A stretch of 64,000 nt of DNA from Catenibacillus scindens (GCF_014202115.1 NZ_JACHFW010000009.1:1-64000); one strand, 5' to 3'; shown: positions 41,990 to 51,592, numbered from the stretch's first letter. The notes: generated by a model from the letters alone, not told the origin. Translations and numbers: made by a program.

Positions 41990-43177
41990 CTAAACCAAAT
42001 CTCCCAGCAGGCTCTCTCCTATGGTTCCTTCAGGCATAGCGGCAGAAAAATTATCAGCAATGGTCGCCCCGACACAGGCGAACGTATGGGTATCTTCCAG
42101 GCGGCGGCTCCCTTTCATTGAGGGACTGTACAGTAAAAGTGGAACCATCTCCTTCGTGTGATCTGTCCCTTTAAAGGTTGGATCATTTCCATGATCCGCA
42201 GTGATCATTAAAAGATCATCGTCTTTAAGCTTCTCAAGAACAATCCCCAGCTTTTCATCAAACCGTTCCAGTTCCTGCCCGTACCCCACAGGATTGCGGC
42301 GGTGTCCCCAGAGGGCGTCAAAATCCACAAGATTTACAAAACAAAGTCCGGAAAAATCTTCATCCATGGACCCTATTGTCTGCTCCATACCATGGGCGCT
42401 GCTTTTGGAGCGGAGGGCCTTTGTAATGCCCTCCCCGGCAAAAATATCGTTGATCTTACCAATACTGATCACATCATAGCCACGGTCTTTCAAAACGTTT
42501 AAAACTGTGGGTCCAAAAGGCTTTAAGGCGTAGTCATGGCGGTTGGCCGTGCGAACAAACTCGCCCCTTTTCTTTCCCACAAAAGGCCGGGCAATCACCC
42601 GCCCAACCTTCCACTGCGCCTTCATGGTAAGAGATCTGGCGATCTCGCAGCACCGGTACAGCTCATTCAGGCCGAAACTCTCCTCGCTGGCCGCGATCTG
42701 CAGTACAGAATCCGCTGATGTATATACGATCATTGCTCCAGTCTTTATATGCTCTTCCCCAAGTTCATCTAAAATAGCCGTCCCACTGGCGGCCCGGTTG
42801 CCGATGACTTTATGGCCGGTCTCCCGCTCCAAAGCTTCGATCAGTTCTAAAGGAAAACCCGTCTCAGTGAAGGTGAGAAAAGGCTGGGTGATTTTAAGAC
42901 CCATTAATTCCCAGTGTCCGGTCATCGTATCTTTCCCTGTGCTTGCCTCATTCATCCGGGCACAGTACCCCACAATTTTTTCCGGCGATGGAGCGTGGAT
43001 GACCGGATGAATACGGCCAAGACCTAATGACATAAGATTTGGAATGGAAAAAATCTCCATATGTTCATCAATGTGCCCCAGGGTATCCGCCCCTTCATCT
43101 CCATACTGTCTGGCGTTATCCATAGCTCCGATGCCGAAAGAATCAATAACAATAGTAAATACGCGGCGGTATTTCAT
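41990..43177 (-). CDS. deoB: Phosphopentomutase
   Basis: A 395-residue alkaline-phosphatase-fold enzyme, starting at ATG 43177 ([10 protein letters not shown]) after GGGGAGGCGATTTAGT. Manganese-binding motifs are [11 protein letters not shown] near 10-18, [18 protein letters not shown] near 325-340, and [12 protein letters not shown] holding the phosphorylated Thr. It interconverts ribose or deoxyribose 1- and 5-phosphates, using the product of the adjacent nucleoside phosphorylase. One base separates it from the deoD stop. Confidence 0.95.
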   Translation of the reverse strand: MKYRRVFTIVIDSFGIGAMDNARQYGDEGADTLGHIDEHMEIFSIPNLMSLGLGRIHPVIHAPSPEKIVGYCARMNEASTGKDTMTGHWELMGLKITQPFLTFTETGFPLELIEALERETGHKVIGNRAASGTAILDELGEEHIKTGAMIVYTSADSVLQIAASEESFGLNELYRCCEIARSLTMKAQWKVGRVIARPFVGKKRGEFVRTANRHDYALKPFGPTVLNVLKDRGYDVISIGKINDIFAGEGITKALRSKSSAHGMEQTIGSMDEDFSGLCFVNLVDFDALWGHRRNPVGYGQELERFDEKLGIVLEKLKDDDLLMITADHGNDPTFKGTDHTKEMVPLLLYSPSMKGSRRLEDTHTFACVGATIADNFSAAMPEGTIGESLLGDLV

Positions 43178-43178
43178 A

Positions 43179-43907
43179 CTAAATCGCCTCCCCGCATACC
43201 TTCGCGGTTTCCAGCGCAATCTTCATCATAGCGTCAAAGCTTGTCTGGCGTTCCTTTGCCGAAAGCTCTCTGTGGGTGACAAAAGAATCGGAAATCGTCA
43301 GCAGGCAGGCTGCCCTCTTTCCCAGGATTTTTGCGTTGTGGAAAAGGGCATAGCTCTCCATCTCCACACAGGCACAGCCGTGTTTTTCATAATAATCCCT
43401 ATAGCTCCCCACGCACTCTTCATGATAAAATACATCGCTGGAATGAACCCGGCACATCCGCACCGGGATAGCCAGCTTTTCCGCCGTATGCCGTATTTCT
43501 TCATTGAGACTTTCTGTGGGATATTGAATATCCCCGGATACATTAGCCTGTGCCATGGCAAAAGTAGATTCACTCCAGGCGCTGTCGGCAAGGGCGATAT
43601 CCATAATATCCAGGGCATCACAGTAAGCCCCGGCGCTTCCGATGCGTATAATATTCTCTACGCCGTAAAACTTATACAACTCGTAGGAGTAAATGCCAAT
43701 GCTGGGCATTCCCATGCCGGAGCCCATGACAGATACCGGAATGCCTTTATAATAGCCTGTATATCCCAGCATATTCCGAACAGAATTAAACAAAACCGCC
43801 TGATCCAGATATGTGTCGGCGATATACTTTGCTCTGAGAGGATCTCCGGGCATTAAAACCGTCCCGGCAATGCTTCCCTCTTTTCCTTCATTATGAGGTG
43901 TCGACAT
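43179..43907 (-). CDS. deoD: Purine nucleoside phosphorylase
   Basis: A 242-residue hexameric-type (DeoD) phosphorylase. Motifs are [12 protein letters not shown] (phosphate), [21 protein letters not shown] near 180 and the catalytic Asp in LTISDSFVT near 205. It splits purine (deoxy)nucleosides with phosphate to base and pentose 1-phosphate, then passes to DeoB. The start follows GAAAGAAGGTTGA. First gene of deoD-deoB. Confidence 0.95.
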   Translation of the reverse strand: MSTPHNEGKEGSIAGTVLMPGDPLRAKYIADTYLDQAVLFNSVRNMLGYTGYYKGIPVSVMGSGMGMPSIGIYSYELYKFYGVENIIRIGSAGAYCDALDIMDIALADSAWSESTFAMAQANVSGDIQYPTESLNEEIRHTAEKLAIPVRMCRVHSSDVFYHEECVGSYRDYYEKHGCACVEMESYALFHNAKILGKRAACLLTISDSFVTHRELSAKERQTSFDAMMKIALETAKVCGEAI

Positions 43908-43937
43908 TCATTCAACCTTCTTTCTTGCTTTTTTAAC

Positions 43938-43970
43938 AATTCAGCCATCAAGCATAGGGCAGGCTGAACT
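43938..43970. repeat. Short member of the GGCTGAAY intergenic family
   Basis: AATTCAGCCATCAAGCATAG and GGGCAGGCTGAACTGG carry the paired ATTCAGCC/GGCTGAAC ends seen elsewhere, just upstream of deoD. Confidence 0.45.
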
Positions 43971-44021
43971 GGTGCTTCCCTCCTGTTAAAGTTCAACAGG
44001 AAAAATCTCTTTCCAAAGGGC

Positions 44022-44063
44022 AATATTAGCCACAGCCCGAAAAAACAGACTGTGGCTAATATT
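44022..44063 (-). terminator. Terminator after the EF-G-like gene
   Basis: AATATTAGCCACAG pairs with CTGTGGCTAATATT over a 14-base loop. It begins 10 bases past the stop codon. Confidence 0.8.
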
Positions 44064-44072
44064 TAACAAACG

Positions 44073-46160
44073 TTAATTTTCATTTTCTTTAGCGTTCTCA
44101 GCAATCACTTTATCCTGTACATCGGACGGTGCCTGCTCATAGCGGCTGAAGGAATAAGCAAAGTCCCCTCTTCCCCCGGTCATGGACCTCAGATCTGTAG
44201 AATAGCCGTACAATTGTGCCAGAGGAATGTCCGCCACAATTTCCGTTCTTCCAAAGTCCGACGGGTTCATACCAAGAACACGGCCACGGCGCTTATTCAG
44301 GTCGCCCATAATATCACCGGTATAGCTGTCAGGAACGTAAACACTCAAAGATGCGATGGGCTCAAGGAGAATGGGTGATGCCTGAAGGAAGGCGCTCTTA
44401 AAAGCCTGTTTCGCGGCAGTCTTAAAGGCCATTTCTGAAGAGTCTACCGGATGATAGGACCCGTCAAATAAGGTTGCTTTAATGCCCACAACAGGATATC
44501 CTGCCAACGGTCCCCGGTTGACAGATTCCGCGATACCTTTTTCCACTGCCGGAAAATAGTTTTTAGGAACAGCGCCGCCCACAACCCGCTCTTCAAAAAC
44601 ATAAGGTTTTTCCAGATCGCCGGAAGGTTCAAATTCCATGGCAACGTCGCCGTACTGTCCATGTCCTCCAGACTGTTTTTTATATTTTTCACGGACGGAG
44701 ACTTTCTTGCGGATCGTCTCTCTGTATGGAATCCTGGGTTTAGATAAAACGATCTCAACTTTATACTTAGCAAGAAGCTTGCTGACAACAACATCCAACT
44801 GCTGATCGCCGATACCATAGAGGAGTGACTGATGATTTTCCGCGTCGTTAAAAACTCTCAGTGTCAGATCTTCCTCCATCATCTTGGAGAGAGCCTGGGA
44901 GACTTTATCTTCATCCCCCTTATTCTTCGCCTCATAACGTTTATATGTATAAGGCGCAGAAATCTCTGCCTGGTCGATTACAAGGGGATCGGATTTTAAG
45001 GAAAGTGTATCGCCGGTGGCTGTATTGCTCAATTTGGCAATAGCGCCGATATCTCCGGCTTTAAGTTCGGGAACCTCAATCAGTTCTTTGCCGCGCATCA
45101 CAAACAGTTTGGAAAGTTTCTCCTCGGTGTCCTTGGCATAATTGTAAATCACCGAATCATTTTTAAGTTCACCGGAGCAGACTTTGACAAGAGAGTACCG
45201 GCCGATAAAGGGATCGACAATAGTCTTAAACACATAGGCTGAAAACGGACGTCTGGAGTCATAATCTACATTGTATTCTTTATCAGTTCTCGGATCTTTA
45301 CCAAAGATCTTAATATGATCACGCATAGGAGACGGAAGGAACTCCACGCAGGTGGTAATCAGATTGGCAATGGCGTATCCTAAAAGTCCGGAACCGCACT
45401 GCACTGGCACAATACTGCCCTCATTGACATTAATACGCAGAGCGTCGATGATCTCATCAATAGTAAATTCTTCACCGCCAAAATACTTATCCATCAGTTC
45501 CTCGCTGGTCTCCGCAACTGCTTCCAGAAGCGCCTCACGGCATGTTTCAAGCTCCGGCTCAACATCATCAGGAATATCTCTGGCTTCCCACTTGCCGCTG
45601 TCGGTAAACTTACGGCCTTCCATCTTTACAACATTGACAGCTCCGGTAAACTTGCCGTCTTCCCGGATCGGCAGATGGAACGGGGCGATCTTCTTTCCGT
45701 ACAGTTCTCTCAACTGATTGACAACGCCCATGTAATCCGCATGTTCATCATCCATATTCGTCACAAAAATAGTTCGGGGAATGCTGTATTTTTCGCAGTA
45801 ATTCCATGCCTTGATAGTGCCTGCCTCAACACCGGACTTAGCCGATACAACAATAATAGCGGCGTCCGCCACGGAGAGAGCCTCCTCTACTTCACCTACA
45901 AAATCCATATATCCGGGAGTATCTAATAAATTGATCTTCCAATATTCCCATTCAATAGGAATGACTGTCGTGCTGATTGAAAATTTTCTGCGAATTTCTT
46001 CTTTATCATAATCACTGAGTGTATTACCATCGTCAACTTTTCCCTGGCGCTTTGTCACTCCCGCGGCATATGCCATTGCTTCAACAAGAGTTGTCTTGCC
46101 GCATCCGCCATGTCCTAAAATCGCAACGTTACGTATGTCCTGTGTTTTGTATACCTTCAT
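44073..46160 (-). CDS. EF-G-like translational GTPase (fusA paralogue)
   Basis: A 695-residue five-domain GTPase, starting at ATG 46160 (MKVYKTQDIRNVAILGHG) after TTGGAGGAGTATGAC. G1 is GHGGCGKTT (canonical GHIDAGKTT or GHVDHGKTT), G3 is LDTPGYMDF and G4 is VTNMDDEHAD in place of VNKMD. Domain IV keeps YKKQSGGHGQYGDVAMEF. The G1 and G4 changes and the isolated position mark it as the secondary EF-G found in Firmicutes rather than the str-operon factor. Roles in alternative translocation or recycling are proposed for such paralogues. It shows no sign of being a tetracycline ribosome-protection protein. Confidence 0.85.
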   Translation of the reverse strand: MKVYKTQDIRNVAILGHGGCGKTTLVEAMAYAAGVTKRQGKVDDGNTLSDYDKEEIRRKFSISTTVIPIEWEYWKINLLDTPGYMDFVGEVEEALSVADAAIIVVSAKSGVEAGTIKAWNYCEKYSIPRTIFVTNMDDEHADYMGVVNQLRELYGKKIAPFHLPIREDGKFTGAVNVVKMEGRKFTDSGKWEARDIPDDVEPELETCREALLEAVAETSEELMDKYFGGEEFTIDEIIDALRINVNEGSIVPVQCGSGLLGYAIANLITTCVEFLPSPMRDHIKIFGKDPRTDKEYNVDYDSRRPFSAYVFKTIVDPFIGRYSLVKVCSGELKNDSVIYNYAKDTEEKLSKLFVMRGKELIEVPELKAGDIGAIAKLSNTATGDTLSLKSDPLVIDQAEISAPYTYKRYEAKNKGDEDKVSQALSKMMEEDLTLRVFNDAENHQSLLYGIGDQQLDVVVSKLLAKYKVEIVLSKPRIPYRETIRKKVSVREKYKKQSGGHGQYGDVAMEFEPSGDLEKPYVFEERVVGGAVPKNYFPAVEKGIAESVNRGPLAGYPVVGIKATLFDGSYHPVDSSEMAFKTAAKQAFKSAFLQASPILLEPIASLSVYVPDSYTGDIMGDLNKRRGRVLGMNPSDFGRTEIVADIPLAQLYGYSTDLRSMTGGRGDFAYSFSRYEQAPSDVQDKVIAENAKENEN

Positions 46161-46221
46161 GTCATACTCCTCCAATACTTTTTTTGATAGGATTCTGTTT
46201 TCGAAACAAAACCATGTATAC

Positions 46222-46250
46222 ATTTTACTAAATAACTAATCCATTTTCAA
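46222..46250 (-). promoter_or_regulatory. Promoter of the EF-G-like gene
   Basis: Minus-strand TTGAAA (46250-46245) and TAAAAT (46227-46222), spacing 17, about 60 bases before the start. Confidence 0.65.
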
Positions 46251-46283
46251 TACTTTTAGTAAAATTACACAAAAAACTTCTTA

Positions 46284-46312
46284 TTGCTTTTTTACCGTCA
46301 GAATGCTACCAT
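46284..46312 (+). promoter_or_regulatory. Putative promoter of tyrA-aroA
   Basis: TTGCTT at 46284-46289 and TACCAT at 46307-46312, spacing 17, about 58 bases before tyrA. The -10 is weak. No leader attenuator fits in the space. Confidence 0.4.
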
Positions 46313-46370
46313 TTTAAACAGGATACAGGTTATGCTATATCCTCAGACAGTATAAGCAGGAGGTTTTTTT

Positions 46371-47474
46371 ATGACCATCACAACCATCGGTTTTGCGGGT
46401 CTTGGGCTCATCGGCGGTTCCATCGCGAAAGCCCTGCGCCGGGTCCGCTCCGATTTAAATATTATCGCGTTTGACCCGGACCGGGACAGCCTGACCGCTG
46501 CCCTGGCCGACGGCACGCTGAATCAGGCTCACGACACATTATCCCAGGGTTTTTCTCAGTGCGATATTATATTTTTATGTGCGCCTGTAAAAATTAATAT
46601 ACAAAATCTGCAACTGCTGGCCCAGGTTGCCAATCCCCGGTGTATTTTCACCGATGTGGGAAGCGTCAAATCTCCCATCGACCAGGCCGTTCACACAATG
46701 GGGCTGTCATCACGCTTTATTGGCGGACATCCCATGGCAGGTTCAGAAAAGAGCGGTTATGCCAGCGCAAACGACAGGCTCCTTGAAAATGCCTACTACA
46801 TCCTGACCCCCACGCCAGACGTTCCCCGGAACGCAGTCGAAGCCATGACAGAACTTGCAGCGGCCATCAGCGCTATTCCCGTTTTGCTTGATGCCAACCG
46901 GCACGACTTTATCAGCGCGGCTATCAGCCATCTTCCCCATATGATCGCCTATGCCCTGGTCAACCTTGTCCGGGACCAGGATGACCACCAGCAGCATATG
47001 CGTATGCTGGCTGCGGGAGGCTTTAAAGATATTACCCGGATCGCCTCCTCCTCACCGGTAATGTGGCAGCAGATCTGCGGGGAGAATAAAGAAAATCTTT
47101 TAAAGATCATGGATACCTATATTCAAAGTCTCCAGGAACTTTCTCTTGATATAAAAAACGGCGCCGATGACCAGATTTTAGACTTTTTTTCTCAGGCCAA
47201 AGATTACCGCGATGCCATTCCAAAAACCAATGCTAAGGGTAGTCTCGCTCCCCTTTACGAAATCTACGTAGATATCATTGACGAATCAGGAGCCATCGCC
47301 ACCATCGCCACGATTCTGGCTACCAACGGCATCAGTATAAAAAATATTGGCATTATCCACAACCGCGAATTTCAGGAGGGGGCGCTGCGCATTGAATTTT
47401 ATGAAAATGATGCAGCTCAGAAAGCCATCGACCATTTGAGGAAGTTTCACTACACTGTATATGAAAGGAATTAA
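46371..47474 (+). CDS. tyrA: Prephenate dehydrogenase with ACT domain
   Basis: A 367-residue enzyme. The Rossmann motif is GFAGLGLIGGSIAKALR near 8-24; the catalytic region includes GGHPMAGSEKSGYASA with its His near 120, and AISHLPHMIAYALV. A C-terminal ACT domain (residues about 295-365, YVDIIDESGAIATIATILA) suggests feedback by tyrosine. It makes 4-hydroxyphenylpyruvate from prephenate with NAD. The start follows AGCAGGAGGTTTTTTT. It is the first gene of tyrA-aroA and ends four bases before aroA. Confidence 0.93.
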   Translation: MTITTIGFAGLGLIGGSIAKALRRVRSDLNIIAFDPDRDSLTAALADGTLNQAHDTLSQGFSQCDIIFLCAPVKINIQNLQLLAQVANPRCIFTDVGSVKSPIDQAVHTMGLSSRFIGGHPMAGSEKSGYASANDRLLENAYYILTPTPDVPRNAVEAMTELAAAISAIPVLLDANRHDFISAAISHLPHMIAYALVNLVRDQDDHQQHMRMLAAGGFKDITRIASSSPVMWQQICGENKENLLKIMDTYIQSLQELSLDIKNGADDQILDFFSQAKDYRDAIPKTNAKGSLAPLYEIYVDIIDESGAIATIATILATNGISIKNIGIIHNREFQEGALRIEFYENDAAQKAIDHLRKFHYTVYERN

Positions 47475-47478
47475 AGCC

Positions 47479-48777
47479 ATGATCATGAATCCTGTACATC
47501 GTCTGGAAGGTGAAATTACCGTTCCCGGCGACAAATCCATTTCTCACCGCAGTGTTATGCTTGGCTCCCTTGCCAAAGGAACTACTGTGGTTACACATTT
47601 TCTGGAAGGGGCAGACTGTCTCTCCTCCATACAATGTTTCCGGTCTCTGGGCGTAAAAATCCACAACGATCCGGACAAAGGTCTGGTTCGCATTGAGGGC
47701 AGAGGCCTTCACGGACTCCAGGCACCGGAACAAATTCTGGACGCGGGAAACAGCGGCACAACCACACGGCTGATTTCCGGTATATTATCTGCCCAGCCCT
47801 TTACCTCAATGATCACCGGAGATGCGTCCATCCAGAAGCGTCCTATGGGACGGATCATCACGCCTCTGTCTATGATGGGGGCTGAAATTGAAAGTATCCG
47901 GGGCAACGACTGTGCCCCGTTAAAAATTACCGGGCAAAACCTTCACGGTATCCACTACACCTCCCCTGTGGCTTCCGCCCAGGTAAAATCCGCCATTTTG
48001 CTGGCCGGACTTTATGCTCAGGGAACAACCCGGATCACGGAGCCATCCCTCTCCCGAAACCACAGCGAATTAATGCTCTCCGCCTTTGGGGCAAAGGTTT
48101 CCAGCATTCCCGATGGCAGCAAAAGTTACACGGCGGCTATCCATCCAGCCGATGAGCTTTACGCCATAGATATTTCTGTCCCCGGAGATATTTCCTCCGC
48201 CGCATATTTCATCGCCGCCGGCCTTATTGTGCCAAATTCCTGTATCACTATAAAAAACGTTGGGATCAATCCTACACGGGACGGGATACTTCGTGTATGT
48301 AAAGCTATGGGAGCCAACATCACTATGGAAAACATCCACAACGAAGGGATGGAACCGGTGGCGGATATAACCGTCCGCTCCCAGAGCCTCCACGGAACAG
48401 TTATCGGGGGAGAGCTGATCCCCACTCTCATTGATGAGATCCCGGTCATCGCCGTCCTCGCCTGCTTTGCCAGCGGTACCACCATTATCAAAGACGCAGC
48501 CGAACTTAAAGTCAAAGAATCCAACCGGATTGACACTGTTGTTGAGGCCCTGTCCGCCATGGGCGCCAGGATCACAGCCACAGAGGACGGCATGATCATT
48601 GAAGGCGGCGCACCGCTTCACGGCGCAAAGATTCAAAGCTATGATGACCACCGCATTGCTATGGCATTTTCAGTGGCAGCCATGAACAGTGAAAGTCCCG
48701 TGGAGATTGTCGGCGCAGAATGCATCCGCATTTCCTATCCGGACTTTTTTGGTGATCTAAATGCATTAAGATATTGA
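47479..48777 (+). CDS. aroA: 5-enolpyruvylshikimate-3-phosphate synthase
   Basis: A 432-residue EPSP synthase. Motifs are VPGDKSISHRSVML near 17-30, DAGNSGTTTRLISG (PEP-binding) near 95, QKRPMGRIITPL near 122, and KVKESNRIDTV near 345, with the catalytic Asp in LIDEIPVIAV. The GNSGTTTR wording indicates class II-like rather than E. coli-type GNAGTAMR. The start ATG 47479 is chosen for GAAAGGA; frame-compatible ATG 47461 lies inside tyrA. It catalyses the sixth shikimate step, feeding the same pathway as TyrA. Confidence 0.94.
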   Translation: MIMNPVHRLEGEITVPGDKSISHRSVMLGSLAKGTTVVTHFLEGADCLSSIQCFRSLGVKIHNDPDKGLVRIEGRGLHGLQAPEQILDAGNSGTTTRLISGILSAQPFTSMITGDASIQKRPMGRIITPLSMMGAEIESIRGNDCAPLKITGQNLHGIHYTSPVASAQVKSAILLAGLYAQGTTRITEPSLSRNHSELMLSAFGAKVSSIPDGSKSYTAAIHPADELYAIDISVPGDISSAAYFIAAGLIVPNSCITIKNVGINPTRDGILRVCKAMGANITMENIHNEGMEPVADITVRSQSLHGTVIGGELIPTLIDEIPVIAVLACFASGTTIIKDAAELKVKESNRIDTVVEALSAMGARITATEDGMIIEGGAPLHGAKIQSYDDHRIAMAFSVAAMNSESPVEIVGAECIRISYPDFFGDLNALRY

Positions 48778-48797
48778 GATGTTGAAGTCCAACTATG

Positions 48798-48825
48798 GTA
48801 AACGATAAATACATTTGTCGTTTAC
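48798..48825. repeat. Dispersed palindrome, copy 2
   Basis: GTAAACGATAAATA and CATTTGTCGTTTAC are complementary at 12 of 14 positions. Same family as 30194-30233 and 50270-50297. It lies 20 bases after aroA. Confidence 0.8.
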
Positions 48826-48893
48826 TAAAAATATGCTCCTGGCGTATTACATTGATAAAAAAGTAACAATTTTTCGTCCGTTTTTTTCTAAAA

Positions 48894-48974
48894 TTGACTG
48901 TTTTTCACAAATTTTATTATAATGTTATTTTTTTCACAAAAAACTATTGCATATTCTCCGAAAAAGTCTATAAT
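48894..48974 (+). promoter_or_regulatory. Promoter region of the alcohol dehydrogenase gene
   Basis: Two candidates overlap: TTGACT (48894-48899) with TATAAT (48918-48923), spacing 18; and TTGCAT (48947-48952) with TATAAT (48969-48974), spacing 16. The second would start just at the Rex-like operator. Confidence 0.6.
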
Positions 48975-48979
48975 GGGTG

Positions 48980-48997
48980 TTGTTAAAAAAATATCAA
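48980..48997. promoter_or_regulatory. Rex-like redox operator
   Basis: TTGTTAAAAAAATATCAA fits the clostridial Rex pattern TTGTTAA-N4-TTAACAA, perfect in the left half and ATATCAA in the right. It lies six bases past the -10 element of the alcohol dehydrogenase promoter, the place for NADH-relieved repression. Confidence 0.6.
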
Positions 48998-49021
48998 TAC
49001 ATATTTGGAGGAGTGACTCTT

Positions 49022-50212
49022 ATGGCACGTTTTACATTACCAAGAGACTTATACCATGGAAAAGGAGCTTTAGCCGAACTGAAAAACCTGAAAGGGAAAA
49101 AAGCGGTTGTCGTTGTCGGCGGCGGTTCCATGAAACGTTTTGGATTTTTAGATAAAGCTGTGAACTACTTAAAAGAAGCTGGCATGGAAGTGGCCCTGTT
49201 TGAAAATGTTGAGCCGGACCCCAGTGTTGACACCGTTATGCGGGGCGCTAAAATGATGGAAGAATTTGGCCCGGATTGGATCGTAGCCATGGGCGGCGGT
49301 TCACCTATTGACGCTGCAAAAGCCATGTGGGTATTCTACGAGTATCCAAATACTTCCTTTGAAGACCTGATCACACCATTTTCTTTCCCCACACTGCGGA
49401 CAAAAGCTCACTTCTGCGCCATTCCATCTACTTCCGGGACAGCCACCGAAGTGACCGCCTTTAGTGTTATCACTGATTACAATAAAGGCATTAAATATCC
49501 TCTGGCAGACTTTAATATTACGCCGGATGTGGCCATTGTCGACCCAGATCTGGCAGAGACAATGCCTAAAAAACTTACAGCACACACCGGTATGGACGCC
49601 ATGACCCATGCCATCGAGGCTTATGTTTCCACTATGCACTGCAACTACACAGATCCTTTGGCCCTCCATGCCATTAAGATGATCCACGATGATCTGAAGA
49701 AATCTTATGATGGCGATATGGAAGCCCGCGACCGTATGCATGATGCCCAGTGTCTTGCCGGTATGGCTTTCTCCAACGCCCTCCTTGGTATTGTTCATTC
49801 CATGGCTCACAAAACCGGTGCTGCGTACAGCGGCGGGCATATTGTCCATGGCTGTGCCAACGCCATGTATCTTCCAAGAGTGATCCAGTACAATGCCAAA
49901 GTAGACTCCGCTGCCCAGCGCTACGCTGAAATTGCCGATTTCATCCATCTTGGAGGAAACACCACAGAAGAAAAAGTGGCGGCCCTTGTTGCTGAGATTA
50001 AAAAGATGAACGATGCTCTGGATATTCCTAAATGCATTAAAGATTATGAAGGCGGAATTATCGACGAAAAAGAATTTATGGACAAATTATCTGATGTAGC
50101 CGCCCTCGCTATCAGCGATGCCTGCACAGGCTCCAATCCGAGAGTGCCTTCCCAGGAAGACATGGAAAAACTGTTAAAAGCCTGCTACTACGGTGAGGAC
50201 GTTGATTTCTGA
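49022..50212 (+). CDS. Iron-containing alcohol dehydrogenase
   Basis: A 396-residue group III dehydrogenase, starting at ATG 49022 after TTGGAGGAGTGACTCTT. Cofactor motifs are VVVVGGGSMKRFGF and AMGGGSPIDAAKAM near 95. The metal ligands fall in TGMDAMTHAIEAYVS (Asp, His), GIVHSMAHKTGAAY (His) and HGCANAMYLP (His). The family reduces aldehydes or oxidises alcohols with NAD(P)H, for example butanol or ethanol, in fermentation. The Rex-like site suggests redox control. It is monocistronic, between two copies of the dispersed palindrome. Confidence 0.92.
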   Translation: MARFTLPRDLYHGKGALAELKNLKGKKAVVVVGGGSMKRFGFLDKAVNYLKEAGMEVALFENVEPDPSVDTVMRGAKMMEEFGPDWIVAMGGGSPIDAAKAMWVFYEYPNTSFEDLITPFSFPTLRTKAHFCAIPSTSGTATEVTAFSVITDYNKGIKYPLADFNITPDVAIVDPDLAETMPKKLTAHTGMDAMTHAIEAYVSTMHCNYTDPLALHAIKMIHDDLKKSYDGDMEARDRMHDAQCLAGMAFSNALLGIVHSMAHKTGAAYSGGHIVHGCANAMYLPRVIQYNAKVDSAAQRYAEIADFIHLGGNTTEEKVAALVAEIKKMNDALDIPKCIKDYEGGIIDEKEFMDKLSDVAALAISDACTGSNPRVPSQEDMEKLLKACYYGEDVDF

Positions 50213-50230
50213 TTCCACTGCCAATTCCGG

Positions 50231-50254
50231 CCGGGTCATAACCCTTTGACCCGG
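50231..50254 (+). terminator. Hairpin after the alcohol dehydrogenase gene
   Basis: CCGGGTCA pairs with TGACCCGG over 8 bases, then AAAACCCTTTTT. It starts 19 bases after the stop. Confidence 0.6.
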
Positions 50255-50269
50255 AAAACCCTTTTTATG

Positions 50270-50297
50270 GTAAACGGCAAATATATTTATCGTTTAC
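50270..50297. repeat. Dispersed palindrome, copy 3
   Basis: GTAAACGGCAAATA and TATTTATCGTTTAC match at 12 of 14 complementary positions. Confidence 0.8.
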
Positions 50298-50327
50298 TAT
50301 ATATAGTATATTTTCCATTCCCTGAAA

Positions 50328-50367
50328 AGAGCGCGCCCGCAAATTTTGCGGACACGCTCTTTTTTTT
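50328..50367 (+). terminator. Second terminator downstream of the alcohol dehydrogenase
   Basis: AGAGCG...CCGCAAA pairs with TTTGCGG...CGCTCT with a small internal loop, followed by seven T. Confidence 0.75.
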
Positions 50368-50432
50368 AAACAAAGACATAGCTTACAGGATATGATTTTC
50401 ATGCCCCGTCAGCTTACTGAGGGGTATTTGAC

Positions 50433-50966
50433 TTACAATTTGAAGTTTTTTCGTAGCCGGTTCCATACAACCGCCTGAAAATAATCATAGGCTTTATCGT
50501 AGACAAACAGAACAACCTGTGCGCCGACGATGAGCCCGGCCAGTATTGCCGGCGAAATCGCCCCCGGATATATAAGCTGAGGGAGTAAAAATAAGATGGG
50601 CAAAAACATTACATTAAACATAATGTACCGCACAGCCCAAAATAGGGCGGTCCGGTGCTTTAATGTCTTAGCGTCGGCAATCTTTTCAAATGCAAATTCC
50701 CGCACATAAATATAAAGGCTCATTCCGCCATAGGTGATCATATAGAGCTTATTGGGAGCCAGGAAAAATCCCAGCAGGATACCGGCGATCAGAAAGGCAA
50801 AACCTGCGTAAAGGCCGCACTCCCGCACAGCAATCCCTGTACAGAAAGCGGCTGCCGCCATAAAAAATAATGTACTAGGCTCAAAATAACCGCCAATAAG
50901 GGTCAGCACCATAGCCACTGCCAGCAATAATCCCAAAAAGGCTGTCTTTTTTGCGTTTACATGCAT
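50433..50966 (-). CDS. Membrane protein of the DUF5685-DnaJ operon
   Basis: A 177-residue protein starting at ATG 50966 ([10 protein letters not shown]) after GGGAGGAGATCTTTGCTC. Five or six hydrophobic segments are visible: [47 protein letters not shown], a weak one at [18 protein letters not shown] and [16 protein letters not shown]. No transport motif is recognised. It overlaps the dnaJ-like gene by ten bases, so coupled translation is likely and the three genes probably act together. Family unknown. Confidence 0.7.
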   Translation of the reverse strand: MHVNAKKTAFLGLLLAVAMVLTLIGGYFEPSTLFFMAAAAFCTGIAVRECGLYAGFAFLIAGILLGFFLAPNKLYMITYGGMSLYIYVREFAFEKIADAKTLKHRTALFWAVRYIMFNVMFLPILFLLPQLIYPGAISPAILAGLIVGAQVVLFVYDKAYDYFQAVVWNRLRKNFKL

Positions 50967-51592
50967 GAGCAAAGATCTCCTCCCATACATTCACAGCAGG
51001 TATCCGCAATCCACAGATCACAGCAGCAGTTTCCCGTACTGAAAGGCGGCCTGCCGCCGTAGTTTTGTCCGGCTCCCTGATAACGGCTTGTGCGCCACTG
51101 CATCTGATTCAAGAAATTCCGATACTCCGGATTTCCCGGATCCATATTCACTGCCTGGGTAGCGTCGTTCATGGCCTGAACATTATTTCCTATACCGGCA
51201 TTTGCCACGGCACTATAATAATACCACCGGGCGTCACGATTTCGGATACCGCTTAAAACATTTAAGGCGTCCCTGTAACGTCCATTGTTAATGAAGTTTC
51301 CTGCGGCAGTCAGCTCCACGTTGGCATCACCTGAGGACTGGTAACCGCCACTATAGCCGCCGCCATAATTTCCGCTGTTCCCACCGCTGTAACTCCCACC
51401 TCTGGATCGCTCATCCATGATCTGCTTATATGCATCCTGGACTTCTTTAAACTTCTCCTCCGCCAGATCAGCCAGCGGATTATCATTGTAAGAATCCGGA
51501 TGATACTTTCTGCTCAGGTTGCGGTATGCTTTTTTAATTTCTTCATCCGATGCATTGGGGGACACCCCAAGCACACTATATGGATCTGTCAT
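50957..51592 (-). CDS. J-domain protein with TPR-like middle and cysteine-rich tail
   Basis: A 211-residue protein. The J domain occupies residues 1-62 with HPD at 31-33 (KYHPDSYN), then a Gly/Ser/Tyr-rich linker, then a helical repeat segment ([40 protein letters not shown]) resembling TPR. The last 24 residues carry eight cysteines in CC, CxC and CCC groups ([14 protein letters not shown]). It should recruit Hsp70 through HPD; the tail may bind metal or a cluster. It shares four bases with the DUF5685 gene upstream and ten with the membrane protein gene. Confidence 0.85.
   Translation of the reverse strand: MTDPYSVLGVSPNASDEEIKKAYRNLSRKYHPDSYNDNPLADLAEEKFKEVQDAYKQIMDERSRGGSYSGGNSGNYGGGYSGGYQSSGDANVELTAAGNFINNGRYRDALNVLSGIRNRDARWYYYSAVANAGIGNNVQAMNDATQAVNMDPGNPEYRNFLNQMQWRTSRYQGAGQNYGGRPPFSTGNCCCDLWIADTCCECMGGDLCSCM

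Noticed and set aside
44063-44076. TTAACAAACGTTAA as a third LacI operator
   Set aside because: It covers the stop codon of the EF-G-like gene and the neighbouring terminator, so it is not in a promoter.
44073-46160. Tetracycline ribosome-protection gene
   Set aside because: Length and domain IV look like EF-G paralogues, and the G motifs differ from the Tet(M) group.
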